Shown: positions 28,310 through 36,583, counted from the stretch's first letter. The stretch is DNA of 48,429 nucleotides from Saccharopolyspora rectivirgula DSM 43747 (GCF_000497205.1 NZ_AYJW01000031.1:1-48429); one strand, 5' to 3'. Notes: a model not told the origin generated them from the letters alone. Numbers and translations are program-made.

Positions 28310-29665
28310 TCAGCTATTGCGGATGAACCGGTCGAGCACCCGCACCCCGAACTGCAGCGAGTCCACCGGAACCCGCTCGTCCACCCCGTGGAACAGGGAG
28401 CTGAAGTCCAGCTCGGGCGGCAGTTTGAGCGGAGCGAAGCCGTAGCAGTTCATGCCGAGCCGGGCGAACGACTTCGCGTCGGTGCCCGCCGAGACCATGT
28501 AGGGCAGGGTCTTCGCCTCCGGGTCCTCGGCGATCAGCGCCGCGGACATCGCGTCCACGATGCGGCCCTCGAACTTGGTCTCCACCGGGGGCAGCCCGAC
28601 CCACTCACGCTCCACTTCGGGGCCGAGCAGCTCGGCGAGCTCCCGGTCGAACGCCTCTTCCCGGCCGGGCAGGATCCGGCAGTCCACAGCGGCTTCGGCG
28701 ACCGACGGGATGACGTTGTGCTTGTAGCCGGCGGTCAGCATGGTCGGGTTGGCGGTGTCGCGCAGCGTGGCCCCCACGATCCGCGACAGGTTGCCGAGCT
28801 TGGTGATCGCGGTGTCGATGTCGTCCTCCGGGAACTCCCACCCGGTGAGCTCGCTCACCCCGGCGAGGAACTCGCGGACCGAGTCGGTGAGCACGAGCGG
28901 GAACCGGTGGTTGCCGAGCTTGGCCACCGCCTCGGACAGCTTGGACACCGCGTTGTCCTCGTGGACCATCGAGCCGTGGCCGGCGCGGCCCCGCACCCGC
29001 AGCTTGAGCCACCGGATGCCCTTCTCGGCGGTCTGCACCAGGTAGGCGCGGACCCCGTCCTTGAAGGTCACGGAGTACCCGCCGACTTCGCTGATCGCCT
29101 CGGTGCATCCTTCGAACAGCTCGGGGCGGTGGTCGGCCAGCCACTGGGCGCCGTGGAAACCGCCGGCCTCCTCGTCGGCCAGGAAGGCGAAGACGATGTC
29201 CCGCGGGGGAGTGATGCCGTCCCGCTTGAGGCGCCGCGCGACGGCGAGGCTCATGGCGACCATGTCCTTCATGTCCACCGCCCCCCGGCCCCACAGGTAG
29301 CCGTCCTTGACCTCGCCGGAGAACGGGTGGACCGACCACTCGGACGGGTCGGCGGGGACGACGTCGAGGTGGCCGTGCACCAGCAGGCCGCCGCGGGAGC
29401 TGTCGGCGCCGGGGAGGCGGGCGATGACGTTGCCGCGCCCCGGGTGGTCACCGGATTCGACGTAGGTGATCTCGTATCCCACTTCGGTGAGCTTGCCGGC
29501 GACGTACTCGGCGGCAGCGCGCTCGCCCTTGAGGGTCCGGGGGTCGCCGGTGTTCGTGGTGTCGATCCGGATCAGATCGCTGGCCAGGGAGGTGACCTCT
29601 TCCTCGGCCAGCCGCAGTCCGTGGTCCTGATCAGTGCTCGGTGTTGCCTCGATGTGCTCGCTCAC
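28310..29665 (-). CDS. M20/M25/M40 family metallopeptidase
   Basis: The 451-residue protein carries the dinuclear zinc set of the M20 family: LVHGHLDVVPADPSEW (His and catalytic Asp), GRGAVDMKDMV (bridging Asp), LADEEAGGFHGAQW (catalytic and ligand Glu) and the C-terminal SAGTDAKSFARLG region. A dimerisation domain lies at about 210-330. Members hydrolyse acyl-amino acids or dipeptides; the closest style is the ArgE/DapE/YgeY-like group. GTG is the start. It points away from the tRNA-Leu gene. Confidence 0.87.
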   Translation of the reverse strand: MSEHIEATPSTDQDHGLRLAEEEVTSLASDLIRIDTTNTGDPRTLKGERAAAEYVAGKLTEVGYEITYVESGDHPGRGNVIARLPGADSSRGGLLVHGHLDVVPADPSEWSVHPFSGEVKDGYLWGRGAVDMKDMVAMSLAVARRLKRDGITPPRDIVFAFLADEEAGGFHGAQWLADHRPELFEGCTEAISEVGGYSVTFKDGVRAYLVQTAEKGIRWLKLRVRGRAGHGSMVHEDNAVSKLSEAVAKLGNHRFPLVLTDSVREFLAGVSELTGWEFPEDDIDTAITKLGNLSRIVGATLRDTANPTMLTAGYKHNVIPSVAEAAVDCRILPGREEAFDRELAELLGPEVEREWVGLPPVETKFEGRIVDAMSAALIAEDPEAKTLPYMVSAGTDAKSFARLGMNCYGFAPLKLPPELDFSSLFHGVDERVPVDSLQFGVRVLDRFIRNS

Positions 29666-29786
29666 CTGGCATTTTTATCATCTGCGCGCACAATCGGGGG
29701 TGGCTGAAACCCGCTTTTGACCATGGGGTAGCCTATAGGCACAACACAGCGGGGCTGCCACCTGCGAGAAGGGGCGGGCTCGAGGC

Positions 29787-29872
29787 GTCGGAGTGGCGGA
29801 ATGGCAGACGCGCTAGCTTGAGGTGCTAGTGCCCTATTACTGGGCGTGGGGGTTCAAGTCCCCCCTCCGACA
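29787..29872 (+). tRNA. tRNA-Leu (anticodon GAG)
   Basis: The 86-nt gene folds as a class II tRNA. The acceptor stem is GTCGGAG/CTCCGAC with discriminator A. The anticodon stem CTAGC/GCTAG closes the loop TTGAGGT, giving anticodon GAG for CTC codons. A long variable arm (GCCC/GGGC) and T arm GGGGGTTCAAGTCCCCC complete it. CCA is not encoded. A strong terminator follows 9 nt later. Confidence 0.95.
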
Positions 29873-29880
29873 CGGAAAAC

Positions 29881-29915
29881 AGCGGTGCTGGTCAGAATTG
29901 GCCAGCACCGCTTTT
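29881..29915 (+). terminator. Intrinsic terminator of tRNA-Leu
   Basis: A perfect 11-bp stem AGCGGTGCTGG/CCAGCACCGCT with a 10-nt loop is followed by a short T-run and preceded by an A-run. Confidence 0.85.
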
Positions 29916-29991
29916 CGTGTCAAGGACCAGTGAAGTCGACCTCGGCGTTGCTCGCACGGGGCCAGCGGCGATCTCTGCGAGGATGCGCTGA

Positions 29992-30597
29992 GTGACGATC
30001 GAACGCGCGAGCAAGGCCTACGGGGCGCGGGCCGCGGAGTACACCAGGATCCTCGGCAACATCGACGCGACCGCACCCGCTGATCGCGAACTGATCAGCA
30101 GCTGGGCGCACGCCCACCCCGACGGCTCGATCCTCGACGTCGGCTGCGGGCCGGGGCACTGGACGAACTGGCTGCACGAGCGGGGGATCGACATCGAGGG
30201 GGTCGATCCGACCCCGGAGTTCGTCGACGCCGCCCTGCGGCGCTTTCCCGGTGTTCGGTTCCGGGTGGGCCGGGCGGAGCAGCTCGACGTGGCCGATTCG
30301 AGCCTGGCCGGCATCCTCGCCTGGTATTCCCTGATCCACCTCTCGCCGGATCGCATGCCCGAGGTGCTCGCGGAGTTCGCCCGAGCCCTCGCACCCGGCG
30401 GCGGACTCCTCGTCGGTTTCTTCGACGGGGCGCGGCTCGAACCCTTCGACCACGCGATCACCACAGCGCACTACTGGCCGATCGACCACCTCAGCTTCCT
30501 GATCGAACAGGCCGGTTTCGCCGTCACGGCCCACCACACCCGCGTGGATCCCGGCACCCGCCCGCACGGCGCCATCGTGGCTCACCGGGGCGGTTGA
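29992..30597 (+). CDS. Class I SAM-dependent methyltransferase
   Basis: The 201-residue protein has the Rossmann-type SAM site: motif I ILDVGCGPGHWTNWL (about 47-61), acidic IEGVDPTPEF (motif II), RVGRAEQLDV (III) and LAWYSLIHLSP (IV). It matches small generic methyltransferases; the acceptor is unknown. The GTG at 29992 follows GAGG by about 8 nt. It is the first gene after tRNA-Leu and converges on the broken CRISPR-type operon, with 3 bp between stops. Confidence 0.82.
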   Translation: MTIERASKAYGARAAEYTRILGNIDATAPADRELISSWAHAHPDGSILDVGCGPGHWTNWLHERGIDIEGVDPTPEFVDAALRRFPGVRFRVGRAEQLDVADSSLAGILAWYSLIHLSPDRMPEVLAEFARALAPGGGLLVGFFDGARLEPFDHAITTAHYWPIDHLSFLIEQAGFAVTAHHTRVDPGTRPHGAIVAHRGG

Positions 30598-30600
30598 TCG

Positions 30601-31076
30601 TCACTTCTCCAGGAGCTCGCGGAGGTGGGTCGGGAGGGAATCGAGAGCACCGATGAAAACACCGGTGGTCGGGCGCAACGGCACGAGTTGAACGGTGTCC
30701 TGGCCGAGGACATCGCTGGAGCCCCCGCACCGGTAGTGCTGGACGCGCCTGTCCCGGTGGCTCCAGGGCAGCACGTGGTTGACCCGAGGACGGGGGACGG
30801 TCTCATCGATGCTGAAGACCGACTTGCTGATGCAGGTGGAGTCGGGGTGAGCAGAGCCGCCCACCAGTGCGGGGTGTCGATGCGGGCGCGCAGCCACCGG
30901 CCCGGCGCCCACGCCCACAGGTGAGTGGTCTCCGGTGGTTCAGCGGGCATGGCGTCCAGGTGGAAACCGCGGTTGTCGGCCCACGCGGCCGCCCAGCCCC
31001 GGGTGGCCTGGTGCAGTTGCGCCCACTCGTCGCGGTGGCGGCGTCCGCTGCCGTACAAGTTCCAATCGGTGCTCAT
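30601..31076 (-). pseudogene. Frameshifted Csx19-like (type III-D associated) gene
   Basis: Two overlapping frames read as one protein. The first starts MSTDWNLYGSGRRHRDEW and runs to TPHWWAALLTP. The second continues DSTCISKSVFSIDETVP through DTVQLVPLRPTTGVFIGA to a stop at 30601. Adding one C within the C-run opposite 30844-30847 joins them into about 158 residues. The start overlaps the corrected stop of the upstream RAMP gene (ATGA). Small size, Trp-rich N-terminus and position after a RAMP gene match the Csx19/TIGR03984-type component of subtype III-D operons; that name is tentative. Confidence 0.5.
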
Positions 31077-31110
31077 GCTGCTTCCTCGTGAAGGAGATCG
31101 GCCAGCGCGG

Positions 31111-32334
31111 TCAGATCCGGGTGCTGCCAGTGCGGGCTGGTGATGCGGACCGTGCCGAGACCGGCGGTGGTGCGCGCGCCCCGATGCCGACGAGACCGTC
31201 GTGGAGATCGGTGAGCGCGGCGTCGAGCAGCAGCCGCTCGGTGTCGTCGATCGGTTCGAGCTCTTCGACCCGCACCCGGAAGCGGCCGCTGGTGATGACT
31301 TCATCGGTGTAGAGCAACTGGTCGCGGGCACCACCGGTGAACCGGTCGACGGCCACGTGCTGCCGCAGCTCGAGCACCGGGTCGGTGATGGTGCTGTCGT
31401 GCACGGCGATCTTGGCGCGCCGAGCGCGCCCGCTGCTGCCGCTGAACCCGAACAACCGGCACGGGCGGCAGGAGCCGCAGCTCTGGTCCGGGAAGGACGG
31501 TGCGGAAACGACGCGGCAGACGTACTCCACCCGGGAGCGCAGCACACCCCTGAGAGTGGTCCCGGGAACGAGGAAGTCCTCTCCTCGGCGGAGAACCCGG
31601 TTGGTGTTCGGCTTGGTTCTTCCTTCTTCCGCTGGGCCCCCGGCACCGATGTGGAGACCGTCGACGATCTCCAGCTCGAGGTCGAGCACGGGAGCCACCG
31701 CGGTGTCCACCTCGACGGGCTCCGGCTCGGGGTAGTCCTCGGGAGCGGAGATCCGCAGCCAAGCCAGCAGGCCTTCCACCGCAGACAGGTCGTAGACGCG
31801 TGTTCCGCACCCGACGACCGTGCACAAGCCAGCACCACGGCTCGCCCCGCGGCCGAGACGCGGCCGCCACTCCCTGAGGGCCTGCAGGAACGCATCGAAG
31901 CGTTCATCCGGGTCGTCCCAGCGCAGCACCACGTCGAACTCGGTACCCGCGGGCAGCATTTCGACCTGGTGCAGCATGTTGTTGGCCGCGCTGCCGCGCA
32001 CCCGGTCGATGGCGGTTCGCTTGACCAGCTCCGGATCGCCCCGGTGGCGGTACAGGGTGCCGAGGACCTGCACCGGTGGGGCCGTGCGCTGCCCGTTGCT
32101 CGCTCCTGGCCGTGGACCGAACAACTCCGGAAGGTCTCCAGTGGACTGAAAACTCGGGTATTGCTCGCAGTGCGCGCGCAGGCTGCCGACCACTGTCGTG
32201 CCGGGCAGGTGGATCTGCCCGGTGGTGTCCCGACGCAGCGGTAAGGTTTCCTCCGGCGCGTCCAACGCTTCCGGCGCGGTGACCCCGCCGGCCGTCCACA
32301 TGCGCAACCGGAGTCGGATCAGCGCGCTCCTCAC
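31111..32334 (-). CDS. Double-RAMP (Cas7-like) CRISPR protein, 3' end frameshifted
   Basis: The 407-residue frame holds two Cas7-like RAMP units. Unit one (about 1-195) has IHLPGTTVVGSLRAH and the Gly-rich loop LGRGASRGAGLCTV. Unit two (about 215-400) has VDGLHIGAGG, FLVPGTTLRGVLRSRVEY, a CGSCRPCRLFG Cys cluster and VDRFTGGARDQLLYTDEV. The expected final Gly-rich loop is out of frame: removing one GC from the GCGCGCGC tract at 31172-31179 restores IGARTTAGLGTVRI and extends the protein to a stop at 31073, overlapping the next gene by ATGA. The GTG start overlaps the corrected Csx10-like stop (GTGA). In type III-D complexes such proteins form the crRNA-binding backbone. Confidence 0.7.
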   Translation of the reverse strand: MRSALIRLRLRMWTAGGVTAPEALDAPEETLPLRRDTTGQIHLPGTTVVGSLRAHCEQYPSFQSTGDLPELFGPRPGASNGQRTAPPVQVLGTLYRHRGDPELVKRTAIDRVRGSAANNMLHQVEMLPAGTEFDVVLRWDDPDERFDAFLQALREWRPRLGRGASRGAGLCTVVGCGTRVYDLSAVEGLLAWLRISAPEDYPEPEPVEVDTAVAPVLDLELEIVDGLHIGAGGPAEEGRTKPNTNRVLRRGEDFLVPGTTLRGVLRSRVEYVCRVVSAPSFPDQSCGSCRPCRLFGFSGSSGRARRAKIAVHDSTITDPVLELRQHVAVDRFTGGARDQLLYTDEVITSGRFRVRVEELEPIDDTERLLLDAALTDLHDGLVGIGARAPPPVSARSASPARTGSTRI

Positions 32335-32386
32335 TGCTCCTCCAGGAACCTCAGCAGCTTTTCGTACAACTCGGCGTCGTCAATGC

Positions 32387-33541
32387 TCAACATCGTCCGG
32401 AACGCTTCGGCGTGATATTCCGGTAAGTCGATTTTTTCAGTTCATTGTGGATTTTTCCGTCGTCCACATAGTCCTTCCGAAGCCCCTCGAGTCGTTCTTG
32501 TAGAGCGGGAATCCAGTCTCGGTACAGGCGCAGGGGAGCGACTTTTCCGGTGAATGCGGCGAACCCGAGCGGGGAAGTGGGTGCGTAGAGACCCCCGTAG
32601 CCTTCCCGGCGGCGCAAGCCGACACCTCGGGCCATGAGGTGGCGCAGTGCTTCGTCGGAAGGCTTCTCGGCGCAACGCACGCGATAGGTCGACCCGGCAG
32701 CCACGGTCTGCTCGACCGGTTTGGGCAATCCGCTGACCGCGTGCCAGCCACCGGCTTCTTCCCAACGGACCCATTCGCGGATGTCCAGCACCTGCACACC
32801 CAGGACTTCGGACAGCTCTGCGCTGCTCGGTTTCGCACTCGGCAGGCCGTAGTCGTCGACGAACACCCCGGGCGAGGCCAATCGCAGCACCACGTCGTTC
32901 CCCTCGTTCTCGACGGGCTCGGGAACCGCCTCGGTGTCGAATTCGACGGTGGCCCTGCCGCGCAGACTGCGCCGCGAGCCCAGCAGGAGCTCGGTGATGG
33001 GGGAACCGTCCAGGTGCAGGGACCGCACAGCGGCACCGCAAAGCCACCCCTGCAGCCGCAGGCCCGTGCTCAGGGCGCGCTGGCTGAACAGACTGCCGTC
33101 CAGCGCCACTCCGTCGGTGGACAGCGCGGTCATGGTGCGGGTGGTGGTGTGCACGCTCCCGCGCGGCTGCCCCTTGCTGCGTTCCAACGGGCTCTGGCAC
33201 TTGGGGCAGTTCGACGCGGATTCGCCCAGGGCTTCGTCCCACCACAGCTGCTGGCAGTTGTCCTGGGGTGCGTACTTGTGCACTCGCACCGACAGCGGGA
33301 TCGGCAGGCTGGCCAGGCAGTGCAGTGGCCCGAAGCTGCCCTCGCCCTCGAAGATCTCGAGGAACTCCGGAGTCGTGTTGATCGCGTTGCCGTGGTGGCG
33401 GAGCCGCTCCGCGGCCAACGCTCCCCGCAGCACCGAACCGGGAACGTGGTTGTGCACCTCTTGCCGGAAGTGGGAAGGCGAGTTCCGGCCTGCGGCGACG
33501 GGCTCGTCCAAGGTGACGGTGATGTGCGCGTACTCGGTCAT
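32387..33541 (-). CDS. csx10: Csx10-like RAMP protein (type III-D Cas5 group), 3' end frameshifted
   Basis: The 384-residue frame begins MTEYAHITVTLDEPVAAGRN and has the RAMP features HNHVPGSVLRGALAAERLR (about 29-47), a CPKCQ zinc-type pair and the Gly-rich loop GVGLRRREGYGGLYAP (about 320-335). Csx10 is the Cas5-group RAMP of subtype III-D, capping the crRNA 5' handle. The last residues are abnormal: adding one A to the A6 tract (plus-strand T6 at 32432-32437) yields IDLPEYHAEAFRTML and a stop at 32331 that overlaps the next start (GTGA), giving 403 residues. The start overlaps the preceding RAMP remnant (ATGA). Confidence 0.68.
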   Translation of the reverse strand: MTEYAHITVTLDEPVAAGRNSPSHFRQEVHNHVPGSVLRGALAAERLRHHGNAINTTPEFLEIFEGEGSFGPLHCLASLPIPLSVRVHKYAPQDNCQQLWWDEALGESASNCPKCQSPLERSKGQPRGSVHTTTRTMTALSTDGVALDGSLFSQRALSTGLRLQGWLCGAAVRSLHLDGSPITELLLGSRRSLRGRATVEFDTEAVPEPVENEGNDVVLRLASPGVFVDDYGLPSAKPSSAELSEVLGVQVLDIREWVRWEEAGGWHAVSGLPKPVEQTVAAGSTYRVRCAEKPSDEALRHLMARGVGLRRREGYGGLYAPTSPLGFAAFTGKVAPLRLYRDWIPALQERLEGLRKDYVDDGKIHNELKKSTYRNITPKRSGRC

Positions 33542-33831
33542 GCTGCTCCCAGCTGCAGGAAAGCCGTTGCGGCCGCTTCGCCCGGCTCGACGTGGGTGCA
33601 GGTGATGCTGACCCAGCCCAGGCCGCGGCGGCGGTTGGCCCCCAGGGACTGCGTGGCCTGCCCGGAGATGGCCAGCACCAACCGGTGCTTGTGCAGGGTG
33701 TCGGGGTCGAGGTGGTCGCGCTGGATGGTGGTGAATCGGGCGCGGTGGGCGCAGGTCTGCTCGCTGATGCCGAGCGTGTCCGGACTTGCGGTGCGGGTGT
33801 CGGCATCGATGGCGCGGCGCAGAACCGCCGC
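33538..33831 (-). pseudogene. C-terminal remnant of a Cas7-like RAMP gene
   Basis: About 97 codons remain, ending TFLQLGAA-like just before the Csx10-like start with a 4-bp overlap. The remnant keeps LVLAISGQATQSL and the basic Gly-rich loop GANRRRGLGWVSITC that ends Csm3/Cas7-type proteins. Upstream of about 33831 the frame is open but no longer RAMP-like, because coding potential there switches to the other strand. The 5' part of the gene and any cas10 upstream are gone. Confidence 0.55.
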
Positions 33832-34541
33832 ATGTCGACGTACTCCGTGGTTCGTTGGGTGGACCTGGGGAGGTGCACTCGCGATGGGGTCATCGACGTC
33901 GTGGAACCGTGCCGGGAAGTCGGTGCCGCGCTGGAAGAGGCGATCAACAACGACCGTGACGACACCGGGTACACCGTTGCGCCGAACATGCTGTGACCAA
34001 TGGCTCTGGCCATCGGGGCACACCTTCCGCGTCAGGAGGACTTGCGGTTGCTCGAGCTGCAGCCGAACGGGGAAGAAAGCGAATTCTCACTCCTCGCCAG
34101 CAGAAAGTCCTGTACTGCATCGGTGCAGGAGGAATTCGCTGGTGCGGAGCGGAAGGGCGTGTCGGGGTGTGGCTGGCCTTCACCGAGTCCGCCAAACACC
34201 TCTCACCAAAGGACTTCCGGCAGTTCGGGGTGCGCACGCTGCACACGATCAACTGCCAGGACAAGGTCCCCGGTGATCAACCGACCGAAGAAGAATTCTC
34301 CTTGATGGGCAGCGAGATCGCCGACCACTTGGAACGCATCAAGAAGAGCGCGGGGGAGCGGGAACTCGTTGTCATCGCGATGGCTCCGAAAGCGGTGGTG
34401 CTCTCCGCTGGCTGGCATCTCGCTCAGCACGAGTGCCGCTTCTTCCGCAACACCCACCTCATGCACTACGAGGGGAACAGCAAAACCTGCATGCCAATGC
34501 GGTGGCGGGAAGCGCAACCCGCGACATCACCGGTGGTTTGA
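33832..34541 (+). pseudogene. Broken SAVED/CARF-like nucleotide-sensor gene
   Basis: Three reading pieces line up into one protein of about 236 residues. Piece one (MSTYSVVRWVDLGR to APNML) stops at TGA 33994-33996; reading that codon as TGG continues in frame into WPMALAIGAHLPRQEDL. Near 34160 a GT dinucleotide duplication in GCGTGTCGGGG moves the frame; correcting it joins AGAERKGV to GVWLAFTESAKHLS. The rest shows ELVVIAMAPKAVVLSAGWHL and a final aromatic/Tyr segment. The order (VDL start, mid LAIG, late alpha/beta P-AGW) fits SAVED domains of cyclic-nucleotide-activated effectors. Family assignment is by eye. Confidence 0.45.
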
Positions 34542-34792
34542 GGAGCAGAAGATCACTGAGAGCGTTGCGCGATGGGGCATTTCATCGAGCGAAGTGATAG
34601 AAGAAAGGAAATATCGTCCTACGCTTCTTGATCACAATAGTTGAATATCCATGGCGGATGATCTCGATCTCTTCGCCGGACGAGAGCGCTCTTCGAGCTG
34701 CGGTTGTCTGCGGCCTCCAGGTGAGGATGTTGCGGACTCCCCGGTGCCGCCGGCACCACGTGCTGACGGCACCGAGGAGCCCAGGGCGGGGA
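34542..34792. other. 251-bp noncoding spacer
   Basis: No gene is evident between the broken sensor gene and the FAD reductase. Base composition is AT-richer than neighbours at about 34575-34670, as seen at junctions of acquired DNA. Its right part carries a hairpin at 34743-34757. Confidence 0.5.
34743..34757 (-). terminator. Hairpin downstream of the FAD reductase gene
   Basis: A perfect 6-bp stem GGTGCC/GGCACC with a 3-nt loop lies 35 nt after the reductase stop. There is no T-tail. Confidence 0.3.
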
Positions 34793-35800
34793 TCAGGCGG
34801 TGGTGCTTTGTGCAGCGGTGAGCGCGGTGTCGGCGTCGGCGGCAGCCAGGTCAGCGTTGATGTTGGCGCCGGCCAGCGCGCCGGCCGCGGCAGCGGGACC
34901 GACCTGGGCGGTCGGATCGGTGGCGTTCCCGGCCACCCACACCCCTGGCACCTCGGTGGTACCGGCCGGGCCAGAGGCGAACCGCCTGCCCATGCCATCG
35001 GGCAGGTCCTCCATCGGCAATTGCAAACCCGCCAATCCTTCGGTGCGGGCCTGCATCGTGGTGGCGACCGCGAGGACCCGACGGGGCACCACCTGTCCAT
35101 CGGCCAGGCGCACCCCCGTGATGCCGCCGTCTTCGCCCGTCACCACTTCCTCCACCGGTGTGTCGACGATGCGGATGCCTCGGGCGGTGAAGCGCTCCCG
35201 GGTGCTCTCGTCCAGTTCGGCGCCGCGGGTGAAGTAGACCAGGTCCTCGGTCAGCTGCCGGAACAGCAGCGCCTGGTGCACCGACATGGAGGTGGTGGCG
35301 AGGACGCCGATCGGCTCGTCGCGCACCTCCCAGCCGTGGCAGTACGGGCAGTGCACCACGCTGCGCCCCCAGTGCTCGGCCAGGCCGGGCACCTCGGGCA
35401 GCACGTCCCGCAGGCCGGTGGCCACCAGGACGCGGCGTGCCGTGATGGTTCGGCCATCGGCCAGGGCTATGGTGAACCGCACATCCCCCGTGGGTGACGG
35501 TGGGGCGGGCGCGGCCGAGACCACCTCGCCGGGGACCACCCGGCCCCCGTAGTCGCGCACCTGCGCCCGGCCTCGCTCCAGGATCTCGCCGGGCGGGGTG
35601 CCGTCCAGCACGATGAAGCCGTGCATGGCCTCGGCCGGTGCGTTGCGGGGCGTGCCGCTGTCGATCACGACGACCGAACGGCGGGATCGGGCGAGCATCA
35701 GCGCTCCGTTCAGTCCTGCGGCACCGCCTCCGATCACAACGACATCGACGATGCGGTCCGGCAGGGAGTCGGTTTCGCGCGCAGCAGTGGCCGCAGGCAT
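34793..35800 (-). CDS. Thioredoxin-reductase-like FAD/NAD(P) oxidoreductase
   Basis: The 335-residue flavoprotein has the FAD-binding VDVVVIGGGAAGLNGALMLARS (about 16-38), the redox-active HCPYCHGWE (CxxC, about 150) and a C-terminal FAD motif near GVWVAGNATDPTAQVGPAAAAG. It matches the small NAD(P)/FAD-dependent reductases related to thioredoxin reductase, such as those in holothin and gliotoxin clusters or TrxB-like enzymes. The NAD(P) loop is atypical (GVLATTSMSVHQALL) rather than GGGDSA. ATG 35800 follows AAAGGGA by 7 nt; the frame open to 37462 upstream is antisense to the next two genes. Confidence 0.87.
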   Translation of the reverse strand: MPAATAARETDSLPDRIVDVVVIGGGAAGLNGALMLARSRRSVVVIDSGTPRNAPAEAMHGFIVLDGTPPGEILERGRAQVRDYGGRVVPGEVVSAAPAPPSPTGDVRFTIALADGRTITARRVLVATGLRDVLPEVPGLAEHWGRSVVHCPYCHGWEVRDEPIGVLATTSMSVHQALLFRQLTEDLVYFTRGAELDESTRERFTARGIRIVDTPVEEVVTGEDGGITGVRLADGQVVPRRVLAVATTMQARTEGLAGLQLPMEDLPDGMGRRFASGPAGTTEVPGVWVAGNATDPTAQVGPAAAAGALAGANINADLAAADADTALTAAQSTTA

Positions 35801-35890
35801 GTCCTGGTCCCTTTCTGATCGTGTTCCGGTCATTGCCGGCTTCCACGGCGACGCTACTGCGCCTTGCGATGAAGGCATAACATTTTGCCC

Positions 35891-36475
35891 ATGACGCAAG
35901 AAGATGACGGGTTGGAAAGCCTGGTGCGCAAACGGATCCGCGCGTTGCGAGTGGCGCAGGGCTGGTCCCTGGAGGAGTTGGCCAACCGAACCCGGCTCAG
36001 CCAGTCCACGCTCAGCCGCATCGAGAACGGTCAACGCCGCTTGGCCCTGGACAGCCTCGTCATCCTGGCTCGCGCGTTGAACACCACCCTGGACCAGTTG
36101 GTGGAAACGGCCACCGATGACGTCGTGATCAACCCGGTGATCGACAGCGCTCACGACCTGCTGCGCTGGCCCGTGAAAGCAGAGCCCGGGATGACCGTCA
36201 TGCGCCAGCGGCTGACCGCACCACCTCCCGAAGACCACACGCGCATGCGCGCGCACCCCGGCCGGGAGTGGCTCGTCGTGCTGTCCGGAACCGCGGTCCT
36301 CGCGCTGGGCAACCGACGCTTCCGCGTCGAGACCAACCAGGCCGCGGAGTTCCCCACCATGCTGCCGCACGCCATCGGTGCCGAGGGCGGACCCTGCGAA
36401 ATCCTGGGAATCTTCGACCGCGACGCCCGCCGCGGACACCGGCGCGACGAGGACGACACCCGCGCCTCGGCCTGA
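35891..36475 (+). CDS. XRE-family regulator with cupin sensor domain
   Basis: The 194-residue protein has an N-terminal helix-turn-helix (about 10-65, RIRALRVAQGWSLEELANRT and LSQSTLSRIENGQRRL) and a C-terminal cupin (about 95-180, EWLVVLSGTAVLALGNRR). It is divergent from the FAD reductase and upstream of a methyltransferase, so it probably represses or activates both. A TAACAT -10 ends 7 nt before the ATG. A short inverted repeat GCCTT/AAGGC at 35861-35876 overlaps this promoter and could be autoregulatory. TTG at 35885 is a less likely start. Confidence 0.87.
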   Translation: MTQEDDGLESLVRKRIRALRVAQGWSLEELANRTRLSQSTLSRIENGQRRLALDSLVILARALNTTLDQLVETATDDVVINPVIDSAHDLLRWPVKAEPGMTVMRQRLTAPPPEDHTRMRAHPGREWLVVLSGTAVLALGNRRFRVETNQAAEFPTMLPHAIGAEGGPCEILGIFDRDARRGHRRDEDDTRASA

Positions 36476-36551
36476 TCCGCCCCACCCGCACCAGGGGTCC
36501 ATGCGCGTCCGGCAGTGCCGGCGAGCACTTCCTTGCCCATCTGGAAAGAGA

Positions 36552-36583
36552 CCATGCGTTCGACGCATGGCCGTGCTTAGCGT
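36552..36583 (+). promoter_or_regulatory. Palindromic operator overlapping a leaderless promoter
   Basis: CCATGCGT (36552-36559) and ACGCATGG (36563-36570) form a perfect 8-bp inverted repeat with a 3-nt spacer. A TAGCGT -10 element at 36578-36583 ends 6 nt before the methyltransferase ATG, so transcription should start at that codon. The palindrome covers the -35 zone, a usual place for a repressor site; the upstream XRE regulator is the obvious candidate. Confidence 0.5.

Noticed and set aside
27285-29900. Integrated element bounded by tRNA-Leu and the tyrosine recombinase
   Set aside because: No direct repeat of the tRNA 3' end is seen and the gene between is an ordinary M20 peptidase, so the recombinase is more likely a resident Xer-type enzyme.
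32442-34013. 523-residue minus-strand frame across the Csx10-like gene
   Set aside because: It is an alternative-frame artefact rich in Arg/Ala/Pro; the RAMP motifs are in the frames listed as features.
30601-34800. CRISPR repeat-spacer array near the RAMP genes
   Set aside because: No regularly spaced 25-40 bp direct repeats were seen anywhere in the window.
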